Source of the DNA: Buddleja alternifolia
Lineage: Eukaryota > Streptophyta > Magnoliopsida > Lamiales > Scrophulariaceae
Length of the DNA stretch: 64,000 nt
Direction: 5' to 3'
NCBI GenBank assembly: GCA_019426215.1
Contig: CM033396.1
Location: 31,229,154 to 31,293,153, forward strand
A program made the translations under genes and the position numbers. Position 1 is the first letter of the stretch. Each line of letters begins with the position of its first letter. Below are positions 1 through 12,100 of this stretch, piece after piece. The notes under the pieces were generated by a model that was given only the letters and a program-made list of their open reading frames with translations, was not told the origin of the DNA and ran no database searches.

Positions 1-1779
1 AAAAATAAAACTAAAAATAAGCCATGGTCATTTTTTTTTACTTGTTAAAAATCCAACCTCAAGCATGCTCGAGCTCGGCGTAATACAAATTCTCATCTAA
101 TATCAAATCGAACGTGAGTAGAAGCAAGTTGAGTTCACTTGACTTAATTGATTGATAGCCCAATGAATATGGTTAATAAATTTTTCTTGTTTTATTGCAT
201 GTAGGTTTCTCAAAATTTTGGCTCTCTATAAACGTATTTTTTGCCAAAGGAAGGCAACATGTTTTGCAGAAGAGAGATGGAAGGAGATTTCAACCTTTAT
301 TTGAAGGCAATAGATAGGATATTCAATTAAACCGAGCGATTCGAGCCTGCTTAGTCTCACGATTGACTTGATACTAAACGAGCTTTTATACTCAAGGCTT
401 GAGCTTGACTTGACGAGCTTCAAGCCGAGCCAGATTTGAATTTGGAAATTCAATGTTTTTAGTTTTTAAGTATAACCAATCATACAAATCCACCAAAAAG
501 AAGAAAAAAAATGGCAATTTCAAAACATTTCGAAATCGCCACAAGCAAGTTTACGCGCACTAAAATTCCTTAGACTTGACTTCAGAAATTCATAACATTA
601 GTTATTTCTACATATTATTTTTGTGAAGAACATTTAGAATTAAAATGCACTTGGCTTATTTTTCTAATCTGAACAATCCATATTATCATTGAAACTATGA
701 ATTTTAGTTTATGAATTATGAGTGATATTTTTATAAAAGTACATGTAAGTATATATTTTTATTATTCGAATATATTATATGAGCCCGAGTTTAATTCAAG
801 CCGAGCCTACATCAACTCACGCTCGGCTTGAATTTTTTATTCTAGCCCTACTTTCGGCTTAACATTGAAAATTTTCAACCCGAGTTTTTGCGAGTTTCGA
901 GCCGATCTGGGCTCATTGATAGTTACCTCCACAGGGTAGAAAACCTTTGTGTTACATATTTGCCCTCGGTCAATTGTTAGAAACAACTCTGTAGACTAAG
1001 AAGGTGTAACTTGCCATTGATTGAGGATTTTAGGATGCAAAGTGTTAGTTTATTTTTCTCAAGATGAAAATTGCCTAAAACTCTACTTTCCAGGGCGCAA
1101 AGTGCATTTTACTCGGGTTTAATTCAGTTGAGTTGGTTTTTCCTTTCATATGGAAAATGCCTTGCTTACCGTCTGATACATCTTGACTGGTGTACAGACC
1201 AATCTAAGCCGCAGGATTCTTATCAAAGCAATGGGCAACCCAATATCCTGCTTCCTTATCTACCTTCCAAAATTACAATTGCATATTCCAATTTCCAACC
1301 GCCTCTTTTTAATTACTCCCATTTTCCCTCTTCTCTGCTTCCTTATAAATTTTCCTAAATATCTTATTATATCTTATGTATATACATACATAATACATGT
1401 ATTTATATATAAGAGTAAATTACATGCACATCTCCTCCTTTTAGTGCTAATTACTAAATTCCCTTATTTTTGGATAGATTCAGTGAGTCCCCTCAAGAGC
1501 TCTATTCGTAAGATTTACAATAATTTTATTAATAAAAATATGTAAAGTACATGGGGTCTAATTATAAAAATATCTTAACATAAGCGAGATTTTATATAAT
1601 TACGAAAAGATCTATTTTTAATATACTTAACCATAACACGAGGGGTATGTACAGATAATTATTCATATATCTTAATTTTCGCTTGCATTTTGATTTTAAT
1701 TGATGATAAAGTATATGTGGCACCTGAATCTCTTTTTATTTAAGTTGAAATAAATTAGGAGAAAAACTCTAGAACCAAT
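1..1779. other. Gene-free AT-rich DNA with GAGCTCG-type repeat patches
   Basis: No convincing coding region. Patches at about 300-430 and 780-910 are rich in CGAGCTC/GCTCGGC words, the same degenerate text seen at 2,880-3,150, 17,270-17,520, 21,780-21,860 and 58,660-60,030. Such text usually comes from old hAT-type non-autonomous elements. Open frames at 1,071-1,545 have low-complexity composition and no recognisable motif. Confidence 0.6.
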
Positions 1780-3152
1780 TAAGGGTGTAAGATGAGTCGA
1801 ACCGACTCAAAAAAAGCTCTACTGGAGCTCGCGAGCTCGAGCTTCTACTTAGGTGTTCATAAGCTCACAAGTCAGCTCGAGGGCCTTTATTTTTAATTTA
1901 CATATATATATATATATTTGTGTTTACTTATTATATTCATTATTTTTAATGAAAAATAATACTGATTAAACACTTCACCTGCTAAATGCTAACTGCCAAC
2001 TTTCATTTGTGTTATATATATACTAATAGTATTGCAATAATAATAATTAAGAAACCATGAAATAATATATTTAAAAAAATTATAAAAGTTTCATCTAAAC
2101 TTTTCATTCTTAATTATAATATTTCATCCAATCCAACTATTGGCTCTCACATTGTTCATCTGTCATATTTTCATAATGAAATTTATAATAATACGCATAT
2201 ATTTTTGCAAAAAATTAATTTAATTTGAAGATATCTCACTATACGCATATCGAAATTTATGTAACCACGTTACATAAGCAAGATTTTATCCACTTTTTTT
2301 TTTCTTGAACTATACTGAATAACTACTCAAGTTCTAAAATTTAAGACTTGTCCAATTATACCAAAATCCTAATTTTGTTACGATAATTAAGCAAAAAAAG
2401 AAAAATAAAAATAAGATAAAACCCTAAACTCTAAATCCTAAACCCTAAATTTAGAATTACAACTTGCAGACACTTATGTGATGGTTTGGCTTTTGTTGGC
2501 GGTAGAGAAATATTTACTTTGAAGATATTTCTAATCGTTTCATTATCATTAGTCATTGAATGAGTTTACTTACTAATTTACAAACTTATTATTTCACTTT
2601 GAGGGATTTCTTATGTTTACTTAAATATTATTGAGAACGAGGAAATTGTTGGTGATGTTGGATGGATATTGAACTTTTTGTCATTTGTTTTGCAATTATA
2701 TTTGTTTTTTTGGAAATATTTCATTTATTTTATGATAGATGAATTCAACATCTATGATTCTATGTTCAGAAACCCTTTGACTATTGAGACGTGTCAATCT
2801 ATAATTTTAGTAGTGAGTACAAATCTATTATAAAGTGAATATTGTCGCAGACATTGTTTGATACAAAATCTCAGAAATAGCAACAAACTATTTGAGCTTC
2901 CAAATGAGCCAAAATTTCGAGCTTGGCTCGAACTCGAACGAGCAAAGGAGTCGAGCTTGAGCTCGAGCTCAAATGCTCCAATGAGCCGAGCTCGAGCTCT
3001 AAAAAATGGGCTCGCTGAGCTCGAGCTCAAATTATTTGAGATGAGCTCGAGCTCGAGCATGTAAATTTTACAAGGCTCGGCTCGTTTTGAGATAAGCTCA
3101 AGCATGTAAATTTTACAAGGCTTGGCTCAAGGTCGACTCGTTTACAGCCCTA
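1780..3152. mobile_element. Probable non-autonomous hAT-type element
   Basis: The left end reads TAAGGGTGTAAGATGAGTCG. The right end, read inward on the other strand, begins TAGGGCTGTAAACGAGTCGA, giving imperfect terminal inverted repeats. The flanking 8-mers GAACCAAT (1,772-1,779) and GACCCAAC (3,153-3,160) match at 6 of 8 bases, fitting an aged 8-bp hAT target duplication. The interior holds GAGCTCG-rich arrays (1,800-1,880; 2,890-3,150) and a short telomere-like patch (2,420-2,452), with no transposase. Ends and class are inferred, and it could be two smaller repeats side by side. Confidence 0.4.
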
Positions 3153-3289
3153 GACCCAACCCCAAAAGCAAATTGGAGCATTTACAAGTTGGCAATGCGT
3201 TAGGCTCCATTTTATATGATAACATAATTGGAGTTTCGATATTTATTTACTTTTTAGTATGAAGAGAATTTGATTCGATTATTTGACAA

Positions 3290-3525
3290 GACGGATATGG
3301 ATCTAAAGACACATCTCCAAATTTAACGAGACAAATATGGATCTAAAGAGACAGAGACAAATCTGATTAAATGAAGATGAGTGATACTTAAGTTTTTAAA
3401 TTTATATAGCGTTTTAGATATTTTGTTTAGTATTTTATTTTCTCTCTAATATGAGAGTTTGCTTTTTCTCTCGAATGAGAGTTTCATCTCTCCTTAAATA
3501 GGACCTTGAATAGGAGTTGCACAAG
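3290..3525. repeat. Dispersed repeat, copy 1 (inverted partner at 23,707-23,905)
   Basis: Contains the words ATATAGCGTTTTAGAT, ATGAGAGTTT and GAATAGGAGTTGCACAAG. The reverse complement of 23,707-23,905 carries the same words in the same order with scattered changes. No coding content. The family was not identified. Confidence 0.6.
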
Positions 3526-3923
3526 AATAGGAGCTTGGTTAGGAGGCATTGAGACAAAAAACGAGAGCACCAATTGTTAGCTACGACTGATATAATCCCT
3601 TATTCGAGAAAGGAATAAGAAACTCCAAGAGAAAGGGGGAAGAGGAAGACGATAAAAATACTAGGGCAAACTATCTGTTTCATTTCATGTTGCAAGATTG
3701 TTAAATACAGGGATAAAGAGCATCTTCACAGATCTCCCTACACGTGTACAAACTTTAATTCAAGATGTAAATTAAACCTATTAATTCCAACCTAACATAT
3801 CTGCTGCTATTTAGGGCTAAAATCTTTAAGCCACTTGGCCTGATGAATAAGTCTCTTGGGTCGTGCCTCTTGATTTTCAACTGTTGGGCCTAGTTCATTT
3901 TCAACATTTACTCCACTTGTAAC
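3526..3923. other. Gene-free stretch between repeat and RBR fragment
   Basis: Purine-rich text near 3,600-3,660 (GAGAAAGGGGGAAGAGGAAGA) followed by AT-rich DNA. It may be the edge of an old retroelement, but no ends or coding motifs could be found. Confidence 0.4.
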
Positions 3924-4305
3924 ATCGAATCCAAGGCAAGGAAACCTAATCCAGTTTGAAATCAGGGTTTTTTTGGAGCTTCACGGAGATGTGTTTCGAA
4001 ATGCATTCTTTGCAGAATTTGTGATTGCAGTGCTAGACTGTGAATGTTTGATTGTTGTCTTTGTTTTCAGCGCAGATTTTGCATAGGAATTGGGATGATG
4101 ATTCTCCGATTTCGATGGAATGCTTTTGGCATTTTGAAGGATTTTCCGATGGTGAGTCATCATCGTCGGAGTTGGGGTTGTTGAGGGACTACAAAATCGC
4201 GTCTTGTAATCACATCTCTTCTGCAAACTTGGCATCGAACACGAGGTATTATCGTCTTGATTTTCCATATTTCATTTCTCAAGATTTTTCAATTTGGAGA
4301 ATTTG
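3924..4305 (-). pseudogene. Truncated 5' copy of the RBR E3 ligase gene
   Basis: Nearly collinear with 22,383-22,765 of the intact RBR gene on the same strand, covering the 5' flank, the start codon (ATG at 4,268) and about the first 116 codons. After the first codons (MENQDDNT) the frame is lost through small indels, so the RING1 cysteines are read out of frame. Homology stops just inside the region encoding the end of RING1. IBR, RING2 and the second exon are absent nearby. It is a duplicated gene fragment and not a gene. Whether it arose by segmental duplication or transposon capture cannot be told here. Confidence 0.85.
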
Positions 4306-4530
4306 AAATTGATATATATACACTTTATGTTATTTTTATAATTTCGCAATTTGAGAATTTGAAGTTGGAAAGATATAGTATTTTCAACGATTGGCCGAGG
4401 CGTAATCCATCTTTTCAAATTAAAGCTGTAAACCTTTCGTTTTTTCGACTTTTGGCCAAGGCGTAATTTCAACATTTCGTAATATTTATTTCACTTGTTA
4501 ATTGTGTGTCAATTTTTTACCTAATTTTAG

Positions 4531-4800
4531 CCATGAAATATGAATACTAGTTCAAGTTGTTCTTGTGCTCGTAAGGGTAAAAGTCTTTTAGTGAATCAAA
4601 TGGGAACAAAAGTATAAACTTATTTACGACCCGACGACACTCCCAATTTTGATACCGCTCAACCATTTATTGAATATGAAAATCCTACGACTTTTGAAAA
4701 TGTCTCCCAAACACACAATGCTTCATCCGTTAGTGTTTAAAAAAAGAGGGGGAAAACTAGTGATGTTTGGACTTTTATAAAAAAATATGATTGAACTGTT
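4531..4800 (+). pseudogene. Possible hAT transposase N-terminal remnant
   Basis: A start codon at 4,531 opens a short serine-rich frame. Several stops later, a frame encodes KRGKTSDVWTFIKKYD near 4,745-4,790, resembling the start of a BED zinc finger in plant hAT transposases. No finger cysteines or catalytic domain follow, because LTR-like sequence begins at about 4,796. Weakly supported. Confidence 0.3.
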
Positions 4801-5001
4801 GTGAATCCTGGTTCATGCGCAACAGAAACATAAATACATATCCAGATTCACAATCGGATCACTTTTGGGTTTTAATGATTTTATAAATTTCTAAAATTAA
4901 CAAGAAGATGAAATCAAATTTCATCTAATCACTAATCTTCTGATTTGATTCAAGAATTTGATCTTTCGGATAGCAGCAATTGATTAACTTCTGCCTTTAA
5001 A
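4796..5001. repeat. LTR-like fragment, left part, split by the CACTA element
   Basis: Begins TGTTGTGAATCC and contains CATGCGCAACAGAAACATA, a layout like that of the Copia LTRs at 29,609 and 36,759. It runs directly into the CACTA target site and seems to resume at 14,429. Taken together they could be one solo LTR of about 1.5 kb that received the transposon. Neither outer end has a confirmed target duplication. Confidence 0.35.
4999..5001. repeat. CACTA target site duplication, left (AAA)
   Basis: AAA directly precedes CACTACTAC and is repeated at 14,429-14,431 after the other end. A 3-bp duplication is what CACTA transposases make. Confidence 0.85.
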
Positions 5002-5030
5002 CACTACTACAAAAATGACCTATGACAGCG
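5002..5030. repeat. CACTA left terminal inverted repeat
   Basis: Pairs imperfectly with 14,400-14,428: CACTAC-ACAAAAA and the ACAGCG end are shared, and several central positions differ. Confidence 0.85.
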
Positions 5031-5285
5031 ATATTTTTGGGCTTATGACAGCGGTTTTAACCGCTGTTATAGGGGTGGACCTATTACAGCGTTTTTTAAC
5101 CGCTGTCATAGGTCCACCTATGACAGCGGTTTCCTGAACACCCCCTATGACAGCGATTTTCAGGAAACCACTGTGGAAAAACCAAAAATAAAATAAAAAT
5201 AAAGGACCTGTGGCAGCGGTTCTGCGAGAACCGTTGCCACAGTTCCCTCCTGTGGCAGCGGTTCTCGCAGAACCGCTGTCATTTT
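5020..5285. repeat. CACTA left subterminal palindromic repeats
   Basis: Repeated units centred on GACAGCGGTTTTAACCGCTG and TGGCAGCGGTTCTGCGAG, most of them self-complementary (AGCGGTT ... AACCGCT). The same units recur at 14,146-14,404. In characterised CACTA elements, subterminal repeats bind the TNPA-type protein, and that role is inferred here. Confidence 0.8.
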
Positions 5286-5562
5286 TTTTTTTTTTAATTA
5301 TTTATTGCCCTGTCTCGTGCCTGTACAGTAATATGCAATGATTCAACCAACAAATTTCAACTAACAACAAAACATATTCAACATAAACAAACATCACCCC
5401 AAAGTTCAATATTACCATCTTTTTCCTCCAACAATAAAATATTATAATCTCCAACAAAACGTACAATCAACTAATTAAATTACTAATGACCTTACGAAAT
5501 ACAATAAATCAAATCTCAATTTACGTTGAGTCACAATGTTCAAAAACTACATTACCTAATTT

Positions 5563-8500
5563 CTAAGGAGCTGCTAAGAAAATGTAACGTGCAACTTCGC
5601 AGCGTACTTCATCAATTTGCTCATTAGTATAGAAGGATTGACAATCCTTAAAGTACTGCAAGATATATGTATATATATAGAGATTAATTGCAAAGTGAAA
5701 TAACATTTCAATTATCTACCAAAGGTTTAATAATTTCAAAAGTAATAGAATTAAGTATATATAAGGATTATGCATACCGCTGTTGGGATTATAGATAGTC
5801 CGTGGCTAATAATCTCTTTCATGAATCTCATAACGAAATAGCCACAATCCACCTCGTTGGTCTGCCGGGGGCACTACAAAAGCAATCAAAATTACGTTGT
5901 ATTAGAAAACGAACTTCTATACGAATATATAATCTCATGAAACTAGAAAACGCTAACCTTTATAGTAAACCATTTATAGACCGAGTTTTTGGATTTGTTG
6001 GATTGGTTGTTGCGGTTTGCACGAAATATGTGCACAGCTTTATAAAAAAATATAAAAAAACAAGAAGTTATGTGAAATAAATACAATTTAAAAAAATATT
6101 AAATATAATGGATACATTGATTGAATGAAAAACTTACTGATTGAATTTTAGTATCATATCATCTCGGTATTGCGGCTCACCATGCACAGAATCCAGATAG
6201 TAAACAATCTCTTTAAATAGATTAATTGCAAGCAACAACCAATGACCCCTACAAAGCATTCAAAAGATAAGTTGAAAAATTGTTTTGCGTAGCTAGTTTT
6301 ACAAATTAAAGTCGAGTCTTTAGTAGCTCACCCGGTGTTGTAAGGTGCAAGAAATAACTTATTCTGTTGTGCACTCTGCATCATAGCACGTGCTATGTAC
6401 TGCACTTGTTGAACTGACGAGAGTGTGTTTGAGCAGCTATGGAATGTGGGTTAAGGAACCCAAAACTTGCTTCTTTCCCTTCGGGGATCACGTAGTTAAA
6501 CCACAAACACCTAAATTGAGCATAAAAAATGAATTTCGAGTAACGAAAATAATCGTAGTTTAGATGTAATAAAATAATTAAAAAACTTACTTTATGTACG
6601 CTGTAATGATAGAGGCTCCTATCTCTTTTCTACACAGAAGGTGACAGATCTCCTCCTTTCCAATGAACTCTGTGAATGAAAAATTCATAATGGCTTCGTC
6701 CATGTATATATTAATCTGGGCACCAATCTTCATCATCTTCGTGTACTTTCCCAAAAATACAAGGTCATTAGGGAGTCCATCTAGTTGAAGATCTGCACAT
6801 ATGTCTACTTCACCTGCAGGCTCGGCCACTTGAGATTTTCCTTTGACAGCTGACCGCTTCGACGTCCCTAACTTACGGTTTCCAGATGATTTGGACTGTT
6901 TAAGCAAGAAAATAAAACATAAATGTTACACACCAAAGTATATTTAGTAACCTCAAACAAATTGTTATAATTTATTAATGACTAGCTATTAATTACATAC
7001 CGGTGCAGCAGTGACAATGACAAGACTCGCTGGCCAAGCAACAAAGGTACCTAGAGCATGAGAAATGGAGAATATTTCATCATTAAGAGGGACGGGCAGG
7101 AGTGTATTAGCCTCAACTGCAGTGTCAATGCGCACTTTCACATTGTTGGTGGCTAATTGACAGTTGTGAAGTGTTCTATCAGTCTCTGATCGATTGTATA
7201 GTTGTCCTTTAGCCACCACACGATATGATGGAGATGAAAGTGCTAATTGACATGGAGTGATACCCTACACACACACACACATGTATATATATATATACAC
7301 AATATTATATTAGAAAGTTTTGTATGATTTACAGAAATAGAGAGTCGCAAGTTGTATGATTAATAAACAAGTTCAAATTTTTACCTCAGGAAGCATCTTA
7401 TAACCTGGTTCTGGGCTGCTATCTTTCAAAGAAATCACATCATCTTCATGTGGCTGACGCGAGTTAGGGGCTTCCAAAACATCAATTCGTTGTTGCATGG
7501 CAACCATAGTTTCGGAGAGGTTTTTCACTATGTTTCTCAAGTTTTCCACCTCCTTTTCTGAAGCAGGCTTTGGATCCTTAAAATAGTCTCTTTGTGAGAC
7601 CCCAAAGCCAACACCCCTAACGCGACCCGGATGCTCTTTCCTTTTAATAGCTTTAGCCAATAGGTCATCTCGACTCGTCTCATTTCCACTATGGCTAGTG
7701 CCCTCTTGTGAAATGCTCTCCTGCAATGATATATTTTTAAAAATTAAAAAAAATAGTGAACCTTGTGCTTTCAATAGTATTTCAAAACAAACATAAAACA
7801 ATTAATAGAGCTAAAATTGCCAATAACTCACCATTTCATTCACCACTCTTCTAACATTTTTGTTATCAATTTGATTTGTCGCATCGGAACGCGCAACCCT
7901 CCACACGAGTGCTCGTGTCACATCTGTACAATCGGATCCCGCATCACTTCTTTTATTTTTCTATATTTTCATTAAAAAATATATGTATGCATTAACATAG
8001 AATTATTATTAAAAAAATTGTAAGGATTCACTGCTAAATGAACTACATACCTCCATTTGCTCCACAACAGCATGTCCAAGACTCCCTTTCCGGTAAAGAT
8101 ATTCAGGGTCCTTTGCTCTTTCCTGATTGTCCATACTTATTTTCTGTTTATTACATTATCAAATTATTAGCTAAATATAAACGCAATAACCAACAAATGA
8201 AACTGTAAATTAAAATGACTAGCTACCTGCCAAGGTTTACCTAAGCGAACATCTAAAAATGCCGCCCAATCGGCTTGGGATATCTCATATTGTGGAGGTG
8301 GGTTGACATTAACGTTTCCATCATCATCTCGCAAATACTTTCTGCTTATGTAGCTCCTGAAGTTACGTGCTAGCCTCCTAGCTTCTGCTAGTACGTACTT
8401 TTGTCGATTTCCGTCAATATCAAACGCCAACTACAAAAAACAAACAATAAAGTATATATAAAATTATAATTTAGAGAATATGATAATAAATGAACACTTA

Positions 8501-8819
8501 CAAATATGATAATATCCAAATTACCTTCATCTCATCCCAAATGTTTTTTTTTTGTTGCTGACGGGACTTTGCGCCAATTACTCATGGCAATCGACACCTT
8601 CTGCCGAACCTGCACGCCCATATACCCAACAAATATTGATTTGTTGGGGTTAACTGGCTGACCTCTGTCATTCCAGCCGACAGGTAGCCTTATGCCTTTA
8701 CTTCTGGCATTGATAACTTTTTTCATAGCCGTGACACCTCTCCGTATCTCCTTCTCATGACCGCTATCTGATCCATATACATTATCGTCGGGAAAACTAC
8801 CATCAGGATTTGAAGCCAT
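5563..8819 (-). pseudogene. CACTA TNPA-like / Ulp1-type cysteine protease gene, about 12 exons, two frameshifts
   Basis: Joining GT-AG exons gives one reading direction: 8,819-8,525, 8,430-8,227, 8,143-8,051, 7,960-7,832, 7,720-7,385, 7,264-7,001, 6,895-6,591, 6,510-6,332, 6,248-6,138, about 6,020-5,958, 5,873-5,778 and 5,655-5,563 (TAG). The start is the ATG of MASNPDGSF, just after a possible acceptor. Exons 1-5 resemble the plant Transposase_24 (En/Spm-associated) region and end in a short coiled coil (EVENLRNIVKNLSETMVAMQ). Exon 6 resembles a domain common in these proteins. Exons 8-11 form a C48 protease: His in GHWLLLAINL (codon 6,244-6,242), Asp in YYLDSVHG (6,193-6,191), Gln and Cys in RQTNEVDCGYFVM (Cys codon 5,846-5,844). 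A run of ten A at 8,541-8,550 shifts exon 1, and a second shift lies near 6,440 in exon 8. The acceptor of exon 10 is unclear. Confidence 0.85.
7267..7303. repeat. AC/AT microsatellite in intron 5
   Basis: (AC)n followed by (TA)n, directly upstream of the exon 6 acceptor on the minus strand. No other role is visible. Confidence 0.8.
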
Positions 8820-8859
8820 CGACCTACATAAGACAAATAATATAGAAGTTAGATTCATA

Positions 8860-9121
8860 TAAATTTGGCAGATTCATTTGACAATAATAATTTTCAAATA
8901 GAAGTAATAAATCACAAAATAAACAAAATTATATTAAACCACAAAATAAACAAAATCTAATCCTCAATTAAATATAATTAACCCCCCAGCTAAACCAAAT
9001 TCTATTTCCATTAAATTTTCCACAAAAATTGGCAAATTTCAAGAATATAAATTTTCTAGCAACTAAGTATAAATATTGAAATAAGTCTATCATACAATTA
9101 TTTATACAATTCAAATACCTT
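8860..9121. other. Spacer between the two CACTA genes
   Basis: AT-rich, with no coding motif. It separates the transposase stop from the start region of the TNPA-like gene on the same strand and may hold a terminator, promoter or 5' intron. Nothing specific was recognised. Confidence 0.5.
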
Positions 9122-12100
9122 TCATCGTTTTCTTTTTGTCGTTGGCTTAGCAATCTTTTGTTTCCCATCGGTACGACCATTTTTTTTAGTACGGCGACGA
9201 ACTGACGGATTAATCCATATCCCCTCTTGGTGATCTTGTCGCATATACAATTCATCATCACTTATATCCAAGTCATCGTCACTATCAATTGATTGTGAAT
9301 CACCTAATGAGATAGGATTTTCTCCATCATCTTCACTTTCTTCATAATCACCATCAATACATGTATTTTTGTTTGTCGATAAAACAATGGACCACCTCTT
9401 ATCAATAGGATCGGTAACAAAAAATACTTGTTTAGCTTGTGACGCTAAAATGAAAGGTTCATCTTTGTATTCCACCCTTTCAAGGTCTACTCGAGTGAAG
9501 CCTATTTCACTATTATCGACACCATGTTTATTGTCAACCCACCTACACCCAAATACAGGCACCCGAAACCAACTATAATCAAGCTCCCATATACGTTCAA
9601 TCACCCCGTAATATGATAAATCGGCATAGATAGGATTATTATCTTTCGCACTTGAGATATGCATTGCTTGAGCTACAAGACTCACACCACTATTCTGCAT
9701 TGTACTTCGTTCGTCTTGGTCTTTTGTATAGAATGTGCGACCATTTATACGATAACCTGAATAACAAAATACTAGTCTGTCCGGACCCATCGACAGTCGT
9801 GTCAATTTATCTGAAACTGAAAGCTGTGGATTCTCTTTCTGTTTTTCTTCAAAATGCTTTCGGAACCAATCGATGAAACTCTTATTATGCTCTCTTGAAA
9901 TCCAACTCTCATTTTTAATTGGATTGAATCTCCTAAGTTGGTTCTTATGCTCTTCAACATATGGGTCAACCTCATCGGTGTTGTGGAACACATATAGGTG
10001 TGCCTGATCCCTTTGTGTAATATGAACACTAACTAATTGCTTTCCCATTAATCCAACTCCTTCTGTTCCCCCTCCCACAACATGAGACTTTGGAAGCTCT
10101 GCAACATTAGAATCTGTCAGATACTCTGTGCAAAATGTAATGGCTTCATCAACTATGTACCGTTCAACAATGCAACCTTCCGGTCGACTACGATTTTTCA
10201 CGTAGCCTTTCAATACCTTCATATAACGCTCAGCCGGATACATAGATCTCATAAAAGCCGGACCACATAGTTGAGTCTCTCTAACCAAGTGAATGGGTAG
10301 ATGAGTCATTATATCAAAAAAAGCAGGTGGAAAATACATTTCAAGCTCACACAAAGTGATGACAATTTGTTTTTGAAGTGTAGGAAATTGCTCAGGATCA
10401 AACACCTTGCTCCACATTGCTTTGAAGAAGAAACACAATTTAGTTATCGTGTCTCTCGCCTTTTTTGGCAAAATGGCCCGTATAGCAATTGGTAGCAAAT
10501 GATCCATGATTACATGACAATCGTGAGTCTTCAAGTGCTTTAGCTTCAAATCCTTCATTCATACAAGACTGCTAATGTTTGAAGAATACCCTTCTGGAAC
10601 TTTCACTCCATTAAGAAACTTACATAATGCAATTTTTTCTTTCCTGACTAGAGTGTGAGCTGCTGGAGGCAAATAAGTACGTTTCCCCTTATTTGTTGGT
10701 GTCAATTTTCCTCTTATCTTCATTTCAACCAAGTCTAACCGTGCCTTTACGCCATCTTTTGTCTTTCCGGGCACATTCAGAAGTGTTCCAATGACGCTAT
10801 CAAATACATTTTTCTCAATATGTATTATATCGAGGAAATGTCTAACATGTAAAGACGTCCAATACGGCAACTCAAAGAAAATTGACTTTTTTTTCCACCC
10901 AGTTTTTGCAAGGCCACATGCAAAAGTCTTTCCAAATTTAACCTCCAAGTCTCTTACATTTTCAAACACTTCTTCACCAGTTAAGCACTTAGGAGTTTGG
11001 CCTTCTTCTATATTCCCATTGAAAGCTTTCTTCCACCGACGATATCGATGGTTCCGATTTAGCCATCTCCGATGCCCTTGGAATGCATATTTCTGGGAGT
11101 GTGTCAATTGATATTGATCTGTACTCTTGACACATATGGGGCATCCACATTGGCCATGTACACCATATCCCTCGAGGTTTGCTCTTGCCGAAAAATCATT
11201 GATTGTTCCAAATAACATGACTCTGAGATTAAAATTTTCTTCTCTCAACCCGTCATGTACTTGAACACTGGTGTCCCACAACACCTTCAAATCCTCAATT
11301 AAAGGAGCCAAGTAGACATCTATATCATTTCCAGGTTGTTTCGGCCCAGAAATGAGTATAGGCATCATTATATGCTCTCGCTTCATGCATCGCGATGGGG
11401 AAAGGTTGTAGATCATCAAAATCACCGGCCATGTACTATGTGAGCTACTTTGCAAGCCATGAGGGTTCATGCCATCTGTAGCCAATACAAGGCGCAGGTT
11501 TCTTGATTCTTCACCAAATTCAGGGAAATCATCATCAATCTTTTTCCATTGAGGAGAATCTGAGGGATGTCGAATCTTGTCATCTTCAATCCTTTCTTCA
11601 AGTCTTCTATCAGCATGCCATGTCAAGTCCTTGGCTAGCTCTTTACTACTGTACATGCGCTTAAATCGTGGTATTATAGGCAAATACCACATGGTTTTGA
11701 CAGGCGTAGATCCATTCTTCTTGTACCGTGAGGCGCCACATTTTAGACAGGCCTCCAATGATGCATAGTCAAATCTAAATAATACGCAATCATTGAGACA
11801 TGCATGTATCCTCTCATATCCCATGCCAATTGAAGTTAACATCCGTTTAGCCTCATAAGTACGATTAGGTAAGACATTATCCTAAGGTAACATGCTTTTT
11901 AATAAACCAAGCAAGTCTGTGAAACTCTTATCACTCCACCCATTGTTGGCTTTTAACTTGTATAGGTTAAGAACTGCTTTCAATCTCGTGAATTTACTAC
12001 CACTATACAATGGTGTCTTTGAATCACTTGTCAAATTGTCAAACATTTTAGGACAATTTCGCAAATCCTCCTCAATCACATTTGTCGTCTCCTCCAAACG

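Noticed and set aside
2420..2452. Telomere-like AAACCCTAAA words
   Set aside because: Only two perfect units among altered ones; too short to argue for an interstitial telomere.
3981..4268. A 95-codon frame starting with the RBR N-terminus
   Set aside because: After eight codons it is a shifted reading of the RBR gene; no domain survives.
5802..6080. Plus-strand 92-codon frame
   Set aside because: Antisense to the Ulp1 exons of the CACTA gene, which have catalytic motifs and splice sites.
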